Shown in pieces: positions 23,670 through 34,460 of a stretch of DNA of 64,000 nt (position 1 is the first letter of the stretch; each line of letters opens with the position of its first letter). The stretch spans positions 1-64,000 of the forward strand of contig JAIXMN010000016.1 in NCBI GenBank assembly GCA_025716815.1. The letters are read 5' to 3'. Under the pieces are notes generated by a model. It searched no databases, had not been told where the DNA came from, and was given only the letters and a program-made list of their open reading frames with translations. The translations under genes were made by a program, and so were the position numbers. The stretch is from Dichotomocladium elegans (Eukaryota; Mucoromycota; Mucoromycetes; Mucorales; Lichtheimiaceae).

Positions 23670-24330
23670 TCCAAGCTGATGTTTGAGAAGGGTTTAAACG
23701 TATCAGCTGCTGTAAAGCAGCTAGGAATCCATGCTGGTTCACCACATCGATAGGCATTACAGTATGAAGAAGAATCTAGAAAACGTTTTAAGAAACGCAG
23801 AAGCAGAAGTCACTCGCTTATTCTCATGAAGAGTATAAGATACGTATTTTAGAATGCATCGACGAGAATCCAGCCATTGTTTTAGAGCAACTGATATATA
23901 GATTCGAGAGCCAAAACGTCATTTCATCGATTAATAAAAAATTGCAACCTGTCATTGAAAAAGGCTCGATTTCAACCTGTAGATGGGAATGCTGATGGGA
24001 AGTTTCAAGAGCATCTTGATTAAGCGCGCCGATGAGATAATGCCCGATATTGGCTGTAGAGAAAGGTGAGGTTTCATTGATGAGTTTGGGTTCTCTTTAG
24101 CACGAAAATACGGTATGGCATGGTCCAAGAAAGGGCGATTCTAGTAATTACAATGCCAGAAACATGAGCAAAAACAATCACCATCTTAGGAGCAATATCA
24201 ACGTAGGATATTATCAAATATAGCTTACAAGCAAAGGAACAGTAATTGAACATTATCTCAGCGTTCTTAAGGCTGCCCTTGGATGAACTGGAAAAGTATG
24301 ACTATATGAAGGGCCATTCATCGGATCCCT
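23670..24330 (+). pseudogene. Tc1/mariner family copy C, heavily decayed
   Basis: Nucleotide identity to copies A, B and F is visible at AGCTGCTGTAAAGCAGCTAG, at the HTH region (TTTTAGAATGCATCGACGAG) and at GGAAAAGTATGACTATATGA near the end. There are stops and deletions throughout. The C-terminal catalytic part is missing. Confidence 0.8.
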
Positions 24331-25212
24331 GGTTATTTTGGTTATCTGAACGGATTGTTGGCATATAAAGAGCGTTACTTCTATATAAAGTCGTACGAAT
24401 ACCGGTTGGGCTTTGGATATAACGGATAAATAGACTCTGTTAATTTTGAACTAAACAAAAAGTTCACATGGTGTCATAGATATGAAAATGGCTCTACCAC
24501 TTGTCTGGTTTGTATAGAATAACTCATCAGTGAAACAGATAATAAAGCGTTTGTCATGCGTAGAAAGGACATATGAGTTCCTTGAGTGTGTAATCGATAA
24601 TACATACATAGTTGCACATATGTTCGATTCAAGCTCTGTGATAATGAAATGAAATTATATAAAGGCATTGCGTGCGGTATATATAAAAACAATAGATTTG
24701 ATGTAGCATAGATTTAATACACAGCCCATGGCTCACAGCGCGGAGTATCTACATATCCGGGCTCTATATGGATAGATTTAGTGCTAGACTTTACTCATAT
24801 TATCAACCCTAGTTCTTTTGTCTGATGAAGTTACTCTCTTCGAGGCTCATGTTTACTTGTCTGTTTACACCCATCCACGTCGAATACGTCCTGAAAACTG
24901 CTAGACCAACCGTTGCAGTCGAATCGAGCCAGTTGGAAGAGATACTAATCAAATATAGGATCGATTTGACGGAAGCCGCGCTGATAGGTGACACGGACGG
25001 GAAAAATAAGAGAAGAAGTTCTGGTGCGTTGCAGGTATCATTCTTATAAATTTCTGTAAAATAGAGTGACGATCACAACACCCCATCAGATCGGGTTCAA
25101 GAGACCGGATTTACTCCCACCAATGGTCTGGAGCTTTCGTGATAGAGTATGACTCATATCAGACAGAGAACCTGCTTTATTCTTCTCCGGATGAATGCTT
25201 TTCTAGAGCAGA
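24331..25212. other. Region without a confident gene
   Basis: A 74-codon frame at 24825-25049 (FTPIHVEYVLKTARPTVAVE) looks protein-like and ends beside a GCAG|GTATCA site. It could be an isolated exon. No partner exon or family was recognised. Confidence 0.35.
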
Positions 25213-27364
25213 CTATGCTTTTTCCTGTAAGCGTCGAATTTCATTTGTATCAAACTTTAACATCATGGTTAAGACAGGAATTAACTGTGGCTTTTCACCA
25301 AAGAAAACTATTAGTCAGCTTCGCAGTCAATCAACATCATCACACATACTCACCCTGGTCGATCTGTTCTCCAGGAACTTCAGGATGACGTTTTTCAGAT
25401 ATTCTATATTGATACGATCATCTGCTTCTTTATCTTCAGCCGATCGTGTATTCTCCGATGAGATATTTTCAGGGGCGGTTTGATCTTCATATGCTGCCTT
25501 AGAAAGTCTACGAATCTCGCCTTTCAATGTCTACCCATAAACTAGTGAGATACTAGAGCGCAGTTTTTAACGGAGCGAAATACCTTGTTAATTTTCTTTA
25601 AATGCCCTTCACGGAGGCGAGCATCTTCCAATTCATGCTTTTGTTCACCATTAATAGCTTCCAGAGCTGCGATCTTGTTGAGAGACTCTTGCTATACCGA
25701 GACATTAGAATATAACTCTCTCTGAAAGATACCATCCTTACTATCATATTTTGACTGGTCTGCGCCTCTTGCCGGCTATTTTCAAGTTCAGTCTCTAACC
25801 GACGTATACGTATCACATGGTCACTGATATCAAAGTGCGCAGATTCCACTTCTTTGATCTTCGCGTCTAATGCTTTCTGCATATCGAGTATCTGGCCTTG
25901 GAATGATTCTAGCTCAGCTTGAAGATCCTGTACTTGCGCCCACGAGCTCTCCTTGTCCTGTTTAAAGTTCTGTAGGTCGATCTGGCATTGTTCAAGCTCT
26001 CTTTGCCAGTCTCGTTTTTCCTTGCTGTACTGCGCCTTTAGTGTATCCAGCTCCTGCTTAGTCGATTCTACTAAGCCTTGGTAGTCATCATTTGCAGATA
26101 TTCTCTCGTTGGCTTCTTCTATCTGATGTTCGCATTCCTTCAGCTGTAGCCGTAGATTCTCCGCCAAGCTTTGTGAACCCTCGAATTCCGCCTGCTTAAT
26201 TTGTAGCTGTTCAAAGATTCTGTTTTTTTCTTCCACGACTTGTTGACGATCTTTTTGAAGGATCATCGTCTCAGATTCTGCAGACTGCAATGAGCCTTTC
26301 AATCGATTCACTTCTTCTTCCAATTTTTTGACTTCGGAAACGGTATCCTTCCACTGAGCTCGTACCGTAGTGGACTGCTCCAGAGCATCCGCTTTCTCTT
26401 TCTCCAATTTCAAAATCTGCTTCTTTGTCTTGCTCAGGACATTGACATACTTCTTTGATCTATCCTCCAATTCTGTGTTTACTGTGCGCAAACTCTCGAG
26501 ATCTTTCTTAATGGCGTCTATCTCGATATCGCGCTCCTGTAGCATGTCTTTGAGTAATTTTATAGACTCTTCAGCATCCTTGACTTTATGTTCCAATGAC
26601 TTGTTCATTACTTCCACTTCCGAAAGTAGTTGCATTGCCCTTGCCTTGTCTTCGCGGAGATTTTCGAGCTCTTCCTTGATAACTTTCTCTTCTTTAGAAA
26701 GCCCGTCCAACTCTGCCAGCAAGGACGACTTTACGGCATCTCGCTCGGAGATTACTGTGTTCAGTTCTGTGGTGATGTTCTCTATTTCATCCTTGGCATT
26801 TCTGAGATTTTCCTCAGCTGTCATTGTTGCGACCTCATGGGCATGAGCAGTTTCTTCCAGATGCGTCTTTTCATCCAGTAACTGGAGCATTTTTCCCTCA
26901 AGCGCCGCATTTTTACTTCTCAGTTCAACGAGTTCGACATGGTCGGCGTTGGCTGCGCGTCGTAAATTGTCAAGTTCTTGTTTCATCTCGTCGGCTTCCT
27001 TCATGAAATGCAGAAGGCTTTTCTTAGATTCTTCTTTCTCCAAAAGCAATTCCTCGACTTGATTTTTGAGGGAGGCAATGTCTTTCTTTAAACTAGCCTC
27101 AGCTTGTTCATTTAGTTGCTGATATTTTGTGGCAGTTTTTCTTTTTTCGGGATCCCGTCCGTGCTTCAGCGATTGTGCTTCTTTGAGTTGGTCAGACAGA
27201 TGCGCCTTTTCTTCATCAAGCGCTTTGATTTTTGCAACAAGACCGCGCATGACTGCCCGCTCCTTCTCGACTTGATGTTCGCGCTGGCTAACGGCCTCCA
27301 CGAGCTCCTTCTTCAAGCGAGAGATTTCCTCTTCGTGAGTGATTGGGGAAATGGTTTCGGCCAT
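25213..27364 (-). CDS. GRIP-domain golgin (Imh1/golgin-245-like)
   Basis: Predicted trans-Golgi tethering protein. Four exons (27364-25742, 25691-25584, 25530-25350, 25307-25213) join in phase to about 668 residues. Residues 10-600 are almost unbroken heptad coiled coil, rich in E, K, L and Q (for example ISRLKKELVEAVSQREHQVE). The C-terminus is a GRIP domain: DDRINIEYLKNVILKFLENR, with the Tyr that contacts Arl1 GTPase in known GRIP domains, then PQLIPVLTMMLKF. The last intron is only 42 nt and has two possible donors; GTATGT keeps the GRIP frame, while the upstream GTGAGT does not. In yeast and animals Arl1-GTP recruits such golgins to capture endosome-derived vesicles. No signal peptide or membrane segment is present, as expected for a peripheral protein. 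Confidence 0.93.
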
Positions 27365-27414
27365 GTAGTTGTCAAATTTAGAAGAGGGAAAAACCTGGGT
27401 CAGGTAATGTATTT

Positions 27415-27950
27415 TCGAAAATAAATTTCGTATTCAAAGTGGTACTTATACAAAGGAAAAAATCGCATAAACTATCGTATCAGCTGCTGAAGGGATCTCA
27501 TACCGTGGGTGCCATATCATTAGTCAACAAAAAATATTAATCCATCTCCATACATTCATCTCCATGACATCAGCCAGATATGTGCTGGTGTTAACTAGCA
27601 CGGATAATTTTCGTTGGGGGTGAGACTAGCGGCAGAAGCAAACGACTGGCAATGTTAGAAGCAGACGGACATGTAACAGTAGATGCGGCATCTTTGCTGG
27701 CAATTTGGACGGCACAGCAATTAAGCTCGGAAAGGGGGGGGGAAAAGGCAGCGAACGCAACGAGTAACAATGGCAGAACAACCGGCGGAAGTATTGACAC
27801 ACACACACACGAAAAAAGCTGGAGCACTGCCGCGTGGTGGACAAATTGCGGCCCAACTGAGGGGTCCGGTTTCCTTGCACACCCTTCCATGACCTTGGGT
27901 ACAGATAAGATTGGTCAGACTATAAACAGCAATAAATGTCAGGCATAGAT
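27415..27950 (-). repeat. Dispersed repeat R1, copy b
   Basis: On the minus strand it starts with ACCAATCTTATCTGTACCCA and AGGTCATGGAAGGGTGTGC. It passes through a low-complexity GC-rich head containing a (GT)n run, then the AT-rich tail (CTGATACGATAGTTTATGCG, ACGAAATTTATTTTCGAAAA). It lies about 50 bp upstream of the golgin start, so it may overlap the golgin promoter. Confidence 0.75.
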
Positions 27951-27960
27951 AAAAAGCAAG

Positions 27961-28199
27961 TCAAATCGTGAATATCCATACTGGGTAAGGCCATGGAAAG
28001 AATTCTAAGGATGGATTTGATAAAGATACTATTTTCGCGGAATCTCTATACATTATAAGATATTAAGGCAGATTGCCTATACTACAATATTTTACTGTAT
28101 ATAAACACAAGAGGTTTTGAGAGTGGTAGCTACCTCTGCTCCAACGACATTAAGAAGAAATTCCCAATATACATACGAAAAAGTTTGCAGACATGTCCC
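27961..28199. other. Short spacer
   Basis: No feature recognised. Confidence 0.3.
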
Positions 28200-28960
28200 T
28201 CGTTGACTACCACGAGAGCCATGTTTTATCCGACGATCCCCTTATCTATTCGAACGCGCACAAGCCTAGTGGCGATAAACAAGCAAAATTATGGAGATGG
28301 TCATTAGCAGAATAAAATCTGCACAAATCATCCACATGACAGGCGACCTTAAGGGGAACGCGACCATGATAACCAAGGAGATATACAACATTCAACAGAA
28401 GGCAGCAAGAAAAGATTTTGACGATCAACTCCAGCAAGTCTATGATTACCTTTTGGCGAGAGAGTATAACTTACACTAAAGTGTATCGGATGGTCTCATG
28501 TCGTCACTTTTCATCACAAATCAATCATCAATCGAGCGCCCCAGTCTTTTCCCTGAAGTAATCATCATTAACACGAGCTACAAGACCAATATCAACAATA
28601 TGCCACACGTGAATATTGTTGGTGCCGACAATTTAGCTTCAGTCAATAATATCCGATCTACCCACACCTTTTTCATTGCAACAATACTTCTTTCGGATGA
28701 AAAAGAGCCATCCTACATGTGGGTATTGGAAACATTGAAATCAATTGTATTTCGACGGCCAGGATATCCAGAAAGCATTCCGGGAAGATTTGTGACAGAC
28801 GACGACAAGGCCTTGCGTACTGCCTGCTAAGCCATCTTCCCATCCAATGTTCATATACTTGTGCCTGGCATATTAGCAAGAATGATAAAGCTCATGCAGC
28901 TTAGTGCTTCAAGAGTGGAGATCTCCAGACCTAAGAGGATATGGTAGGTGGCCGAGAGCT
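28200..28960 (+). pseudogene. Mutator-like (MULE) transposase fragment
   Basis: Frames at 28291-28479 and 28498-28830 give an N-terminal helical part (TKEIYNIQQKAARKDFDDQL) and the first catalytic block FPEVIIINTSYKTNINNMP, where MULEs normally have an Asp (here Asn). HVNIVG and SDEKEPSYMWVLETLKSIVF follow, then FVTDDDKAL with the second Asp. A frameshift after 28830 moves the C-H-containing block (CSYTCAWHISKNDKAHA) to another phase. The catalytic Glu region is absent. This is a non-functional remnant. The OTU fragment at 19.2-20.0 kb may come from the same type of element. Confidence 0.85.
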
Positions 28961-28970
28961 TTGATCATTG

Positions 28971-29337
28971 CAGTACAGGATTTTCAACAAGAAGTTTGCC
29001 AGACAGTTTAGGTGTTGGTGTAGATCGTCTAGATTTTTCGTTGTTTTTGCTTGGATTCGAATTCAAATTTATATATTTCGTTGCTATCCTTTCGTCAAAA
29101 TTTAAAGGCAATAGTAGCAAAACAGTTTCGGTCAAGGCTATAGCTGAGTCTTTCTTGGCTTCTTTTTACACCAGAATAGTTCTGGAAGGCTAAACGTTTA
29201 TGTTTCAAGGAAAGAAAAGTAACGAAATATTGAATTTGTATTCGAATTTCAAGCAAAACGACGAAAAACCTAGATGATCTCTACCAACAACTAAACTTTG
29301 TGGCAAACTTCTTCTTGAAAATCCTGTATCAGTACTG
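28971..29337. mobile_element. Foldback element with long inverted arms
   Basis: Arms of roughly 130 bases each, starting CAGTACAGGATTTTCAA and ending TTGAAAATCCTGTATCAGTACTG, are inverted copies with scattered mismatches. They surround a loop of about 105 bp. Examples are TCTAGATTTTTCGTTG and its counterpart CGACGAAAAACCTAGA. It inserted at the end of the MULE remnant. No clear target duplication is visible. A transcript would form a long hairpin. Confidence 0.8.
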
Positions 29338-29445
29338 TGCTACACATGTTCCTTGAACGCAATTCTTGTTAAGGCTTCTTTGTTATATGCAGTGTGCCTG
29401 TCCTGTCCAATCCTATATGTGTACATGAATCTAGATTTTTCAATC

Positions 29446-29469
29446 ATATATATATATATATATATATAT
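29446..29469. repeat. (AT)n microsatellite
   Basis: About twelve uninterrupted AT units. Confidence 0.9.
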
Positions 29470-29689
29470 CCTTCCAAGTCTGTTAGCCAATGATGTAAGC
29501 TGCTAATGTGTTTCATTATTCCACCAGCGCTCATCAAGGTTTGCTTCAGTCCTCAGTGAGTGTCTTCGTCTCTTTGTGTTGTCCTGGCTCTAAGGTGCAA
29601 GTGACAATTGAAAATTAGTATATGAGCTTTTTTTGGAACAAGAACGTATTATACTGTACCCTTCAACATCGCTTTCAAGTTCTTTTTAC

Positions 29690-29860
29690 GTATCTCTGAA
29701 TACATGGAGTCTCGAGGATATCGACATGCTTATCTTCCACCATGATCCGCTGAACTCAATCCTATTGAGCAGTTTTCGTCAGTGGTCAAGAGCGAAGTTA
29801 AATGCAATAGGCTCTTGGAAAGCGAGGCGTTGATGGCACGAATCAGCGAAGCATCCAATA
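29690..29860 (+). pseudogene. Tc1/mariner family copy D, C-terminal fragment
   Basis: Reads MESRGYRHAYLPP, a stop, then LNPIEQF and VVKSEVKCNRLLESEALMAR. It corresponds to the last 50 or so residues of the family, including the catalytic Glu. It abuts the Fanzor-like fragment on the other strand. Confidence 0.85.
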
Positions 29861-29862
29861 GC

Positions 29863-30760
29863 TTAAAGCAGAGCGATTTCGAAGGTTTCGTTTCTCATTC
29901 TCATATATGCTAATTTACTGCCGTACTGGGAACAGCTGTTATCCAACTGCTCCTCCACCTTCAGAGCTGCACCGGTTCTTGGGGGTGCGTTCTTGTCCCT
30001 TCTCTTCTTGATAATGGGGAATTCTACGCCATCGGTTTCAAGTGCACCACGAAATCGAAGTACTCCATTCTCTGCAGGCTTGAGAGCTTTCGAATGGACA
30101 TCGAATAATCTCATCCCATCCGCCAGGATAAGGAACCTTTTTGGCCCATGAGCGACCCAGAATATTTTGCCATATGATTTTTGCGTCAATCATTATGCAT
30201 GACGGAGACCATGACCGACGAAGGGGGGGAAACAGGCAAATGTAGGCAACTGAAGCCGATCGAAAAGGAGAGCGAGCTGGTAAAAGGCTGCCATATGTTG
30301 GATTGGATTAACCTTTGCATCGTAGTATATGCTATCGTTGTCAAAGGCGTGGATACTGGTGTAGGCATCGAAAATTGGCCGGATGGCGCCGAAAGTTTCC
30401 TGAAGATAAGCTGGTTCTTCGGGGACGTCGTCTCTCGATATGTTTCGACCAGCTGCAATCTGTTTGAATGCTGTTGCGGGTGTAGTGATTGTCTCTCGGA
30501 TGTGTTGACTGATTTGTGTCGCATCCAGAGCTTGGCCACCCAGCTGCTCTTCAAGTTCGTCTTACCGCTGTCGAATATTCAGCAAGACATCGATAGCCCA
30601 CCGAAAGTATTGGCCGAATCGCATTTGAACGTTATTGGTGTAAACAACAACCGTCTTGGCGCCTTGGTAATTTGCAGGTCGATGAACGTTCATACTTGGA
30701 AGGATTGGTTTAGTAGGGTAGGTTGTCGATGAAACGGGTGTATCAAAGAAAAAGAGAGAG
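29863..30760 (-). pseudogene. Fanzor-like (TnpB-related) nuclease, N-terminal half
   Basis: On the minus strand, frames covering about 30560-30190 give LGGQALDATQISQHIRETIT, KVNPIQHMAAFYQLALLFDR and LQLPTFACFPP. After a stop the frame 30189-29863 gives FRGALETDGVEFPIIKKRRD. Eukaryotic OrfB/TnpB-like proteins of fungi show this layout ahead of their RuvC core, with a TDG-x-x-x-x-IIK block. The RuvC and zinc-ribbon half is missing: the frame runs into the Tc1 copy D border. It is broken by at least two stops. The match is to a remembered family pattern, not an alignment. Confidence 0.6.
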
Positions 30761-30868
30761 TGAGAGTAGACAGACGGTTTTCTCGCGGAAGTACATATTA
30801 TCTGTTCTTTCTTATTTGATTAGTCTCGTACAAGCATTCAGATGGTAGGATTAACGGGAAATCAATCA

Positions 30869-31025
30869 CAGTGGCCGCCCCTCATAGTGATATTCATTAT
30901 AATGATAATTCATTATAGCGATACACTTTATACAGAACAAAATTACCAGGTATGGCATGTTCCAATTCCTTATAGTGATGCGATTTCCTGGAATCGAGGG
31001 TATCACTATAAAAGGCGGCCACTTT
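30869..31025 (-). mobile_element. Short TA-type MITE, copy 2
   Basis: Inverted relative of the element at 3987-4157. The end CAGTGGCCGCCCC at 30869 and GGCGGCCACTT near 31025 match its termini, and the interior aligns along its length when reversed (AAATCGCATCACTATA in both). No clean TA duplication remains. Confidence 0.75.
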
Positions 31026-31191
31026 AACATAAATGCACATGTAACTCTTTTCAAGTCGACCCCTGAGTACGCCCAATACAATCCCGTTTCTAACAGCATC
31101 ACGGACGGCATGTCGATTGCTGAAATACACTATGCGAGCGACCTAGGGCTAAATACACCAAAATAAACAGTATCAGTAAATGATGAAAATC

Positions 31192-31382
31192 GTCGATGAA
31201 AAGAGCACGTGATCCGACGCTTATTTACTGCAGCATCGTTCATCACAAAGAAAGACGCGTACTCTTGGAATACAATAACAGGACGTTTTCAACCCTCTGT
31301 GCCGATTAAAGATCAGCGAGTCAATGAAAAGAGCATGTGATCCGCCGCTGTATCTACTGCAACATCGTTTATCACAAAGAAA
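31192..31382 (+). repeat. Direct repeat of about 62 bp, two copies
   Basis: 31192-31253 and 31320-31382 are near-identical (GATGAAAAGAGCACGTGATC / CAATGAAAAGAGCATGTGATC, ending CATCACAAAGAAA), 128 bp apart. The first copy contains CACGTG, an E-box. They lie just upstream of R1 copy c. Confidence 0.75.
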
Positions 31383-31499
31383 TTTCTTCTGCTCCTCCTT
31401 GTTTTCCTATAATAATGGACAGCCGAGAAATCTCCTTTCTCCATCAACTTCATCCCGACCCTCTCTTCCATGGTCTTATCCGGTATGATCGCTATAATA

Positions 31500-31912
31500 C
31501 AAAATCATTTTATTGCAACTAACATTCACTACCCTCTATAGATTAACCAATCGTACCCGTGCTTGATGAGCCATGGAAGAGAGGAGTTCCTGAACACCCT
31601 TCCGCTCCTTCCCACCGCCGCCGCCTGTCTCTTCTGGTGTGCTGGCTCTCTCGTCTTGTCTCGCCGTCCCGGTTATCGCCGGGACTACCCAGGATAACTC
31701 CTGGGTCCTTTGGGGCCCTTGGGTGTAAGTTAAAGCGTATGGAGGAATAGTGTTTTCTGTCGACTAACAGGTTTTAATCCATGGATGCGAAATCTTTTTA
31801 CCTACTGATACGACAACTTTATAGAATTCTATGCGACATTTTTTTTTGTATTTTGTACGACATTATTTTATCTTGTCTACGACATTTATTTTTGAAAATA
31901 AAGTACAACAGA
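31500..31912 (+). repeat. Dispersed repeat R1, copy c
   Basis: The best preserved copy. The head has AGATTAACCAATCGTACCCG and a GATGAGCCATGGAAGAG block. It contains two hairpins: GTCCCGG-TTATCG-CCGGGAC (about 31666-31685) and CCCAGGA-TAAC-TCCTGGG just after. Then come TAAGTTAAAGCGTATGGAGG and the AT-rich tail with GATACGACAACTTTATAG, TTTGTACGACATT and AAAATAAAGTACAAC. Confidence 0.8.
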
Positions 31913-33169
31913 AACAGAACAGAATGGGGTGTGTCTCCTTACGCTCATTTCCTTAGGGCTTTGATTAGGAGCGCAAAATCAATAGCTAATATAGTACAGT
32001 GGTGCCATTACAAAATGAATATACTGCATCAGAACCAAATAGCAATGGATTAATTTTTCTTCATTGGAGACACTATCGTATATAATGCCAATGCCTGACC
32101 AGGTCCAGTTAATGAGGGAAGAGACGGACATTATGGTAGCCCGAGTAGAGATCAGTGAGGCGAAAAAGAGACAGGGGTATATTGGTTTGAAGTAAGAAAT
32201 AAACTATGAGGTATGTGCATATCGTTAAGATAAATGTGCCCATGTTCTCCTCCAGATTGTGGACATTTTTCACTCATGTCGACAGCATGACAATTTAAAT
32301 TAAAGTCACGGTAAAAAATCGGTATTGCTTCGAGTGGATGGGATGGCAGGCATGATCGATCCTGACTTCGCACGCGAGATTGTATCAGTGGGCAAGAAAA
32401 ATTCGCATCGATGGCCTGATATTCATAAGTCGATTTGAAAATAATAGTCTTCTCTGTACGCTTTAACTCACATCGGAAGAGACAGCATGGAAGTCAGAAA
32501 AGGGCTTAAAAGGGTGCATATACCATTTCTTATAAGGCGTCCAAGTACATCTAAGGTTGGTCCATCTGCATAGAACAATAGATGCTAGAATTTAGTAATA
32601 GAAACAAGGTAGGATAAAAAATCTATAACGGTGAGGGCCGTAGAAGAAAAAATAGCGCTGGAGCGGATGGAGAGAGCTGCTCGCTCAGAACTTCTATTGT
32701 TTTTTTCCAGAATCATAACCTTTAGTAGCAAGGGTTATCTGTCCTGTAGTAACAAGAACCTGGCGGAATTCAGGATGATAATATACCCTTGCCAGCGACA
32801 AGAGTAGGGGCAGCACTAGCAGCGACCCCTTCATAGACTTTTGATGTATGGAATTCATTGTTTGCTTTTTCTTTGAATTTGTTGCCCTCTGTAGACGATA
32901 AAGTGGAAGCTTTACTGAATGCTGTCCACGAAAGGCGGAAGGTGCCAATATAGAATGACTGTGGAAGCAGAAGGCGCTGACAGTCAGCTGTCAAGCCAGG
33001 GAAAACACACGACAGCAATGACTCATTGGAAGGTATACTCTTCCTTCATGTATATAGAAATTTCAAAGCCATGTACATATTTGCCACCGTTAAATAAATC
33101 CGAAATTGAATGACACCCGGTATATTGGAGTCTTTGTCAAACATCTAATAATAGCGGGAAAGAAATCAT
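31913..33169. other. Region without a confident gene
   Basis: Overlapping minus-strand frames at 32694-33018 (for example TLSSTEGNKFKEKANNEFHT) are short, and I recognise neither domain nor repeat. Confidence 0.35.
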
Positions 33170-33590
33170 TTTTTTTTTACCAAAAAGCGGCTGCTTCTGC
33201 AGTCACTTGTGATATGTCCCTTCCGCTTCTTCACCGCTGCTCATATCCCGGGTGCTGTCCTCGCTCGGCAGCCTTTCGCGTAAATTCGTGCCGCCATTAT
33301 GTGGCCATTGCGCCCCGGCTGGTGCTTCTGGCGTCCGCTCGTATCTCGTCTCAGCCTTCCCGTAACCGTTGCTTCTGATGTGGCTTCCGGCGTCATCTCC
33401 GCCGTGGTCATAACCGTGTGCACATGAGGATACATTTCGGCCTTGAGCCGGGGTTGGTAAGTCAAAGGATATGAAGAGGGGATGTATTTTAATGAATCTT
33501 TATTACTGGTACAATGAACAGTGTAAAAATTTATGTCTTTTTTTATTTATATATTTCTTGCGATATTATTTAGTGTGTGTTGGTAAAAAC
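33170..33590 (+). repeat. Dispersed repeat R1, copy d
   Basis: The GC-rich head is highly diverged, with repeated TTCCGCTTCT/TTGCTTCTGATG motifs. It is followed by GGTAAGTCAAAGGATATGAAG and an AT-rich tail at the positions expected from copies a and c. Confidence 0.6.
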
Positions 33591-34460
33591 GGCTTAACGT
33601 TTAGGATCAAGTGAAATTTATTTCCCGCGCCAAACTGGCATATTCTTGAACAAGTGGATGCCTTCTATTGATTGCTATATGATTGCCACTGAGGGAGGTT
33701 GCAAAATTACTATGAGCGAATTTAATTCCGAGCGTTACCATACATCTGGTGCGGTATGGATGAACTTTTATCGCGAGCCCATCGGTGACGCGGAGAGATG
33801 ACAGCTTCTTTTTTCGTCAGTCCCCACATCTGGAACAAAAAATTCTGTGTAAATATTTAGGATCCCTGTGGAGTCAAATAAACACTTTTTCGGAGTTCAT
33901 GGTGCACGCAGGTACAGCAAGGTCGTTGCAGTATACAAATAAACTGTGGTGCATAAGGTTTAACCTCGAAGAAAGAGAACAGAAAACCACTTACTGTATG
34001 GCAGACCCCTACCACTTGCAAAATATATCAGATTACATACCAAAAACGATAGTGTTTCTTCCTCTGAAACTCGTGTGAGGTCCGGAACATGTGAAAATGT
34101 GTATAATAAGAAGGGAAATGGATAGATTTATTAGATGCAGCAGTTCCCTAGTTGTGAAACGGTCGATAAGGACTGTCTTCATTGTCGCTTGTTGACAGGA
34201 TAACCGGTCGTTCATGGTTCCTAAACAAATGAAAGAATGATTTCTCGGATTGGTGCGCGATCGTTTCCATGTCACATTCATTTGTTTAAAAAAAAAAAAG
34301 CCATCCCCCGTGACGATTACGCATTCAGAACCCGACGCGTTTTTCACTTCAAGGCGGGGGGCGGCTCGTTCTCTTGTTTACATCCTCTCTCTTCCTTCTT
34401 TACACCCCCCTTCTCTTTTCATTCTTGGGTCTTTGACTCTCATTTGGCAGAGCGTACATC
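33591..34460. promoter_or_regulatory. Upstream region of aconitase
   Basis: No gene. The last 80 bases before the aconitase ATG are pyrimidine-rich (CCTCTCTCTTCCTTC), a pattern common in strong fungal promoters. No clear TATA box was assigned. Confidence 0.4.

Noticed and set aside
26370..26846. A 158-codon plus-strand frame.
   Set aside because: It is the Ser/Phe-rich antisense shadow of the golgin coiled coil.
27591..27890. A 99-codon minus-strand protein.
   Set aside because: It coincides with the GC-rich head of repeat R1 copy b; other R1 copies do not keep this frame.
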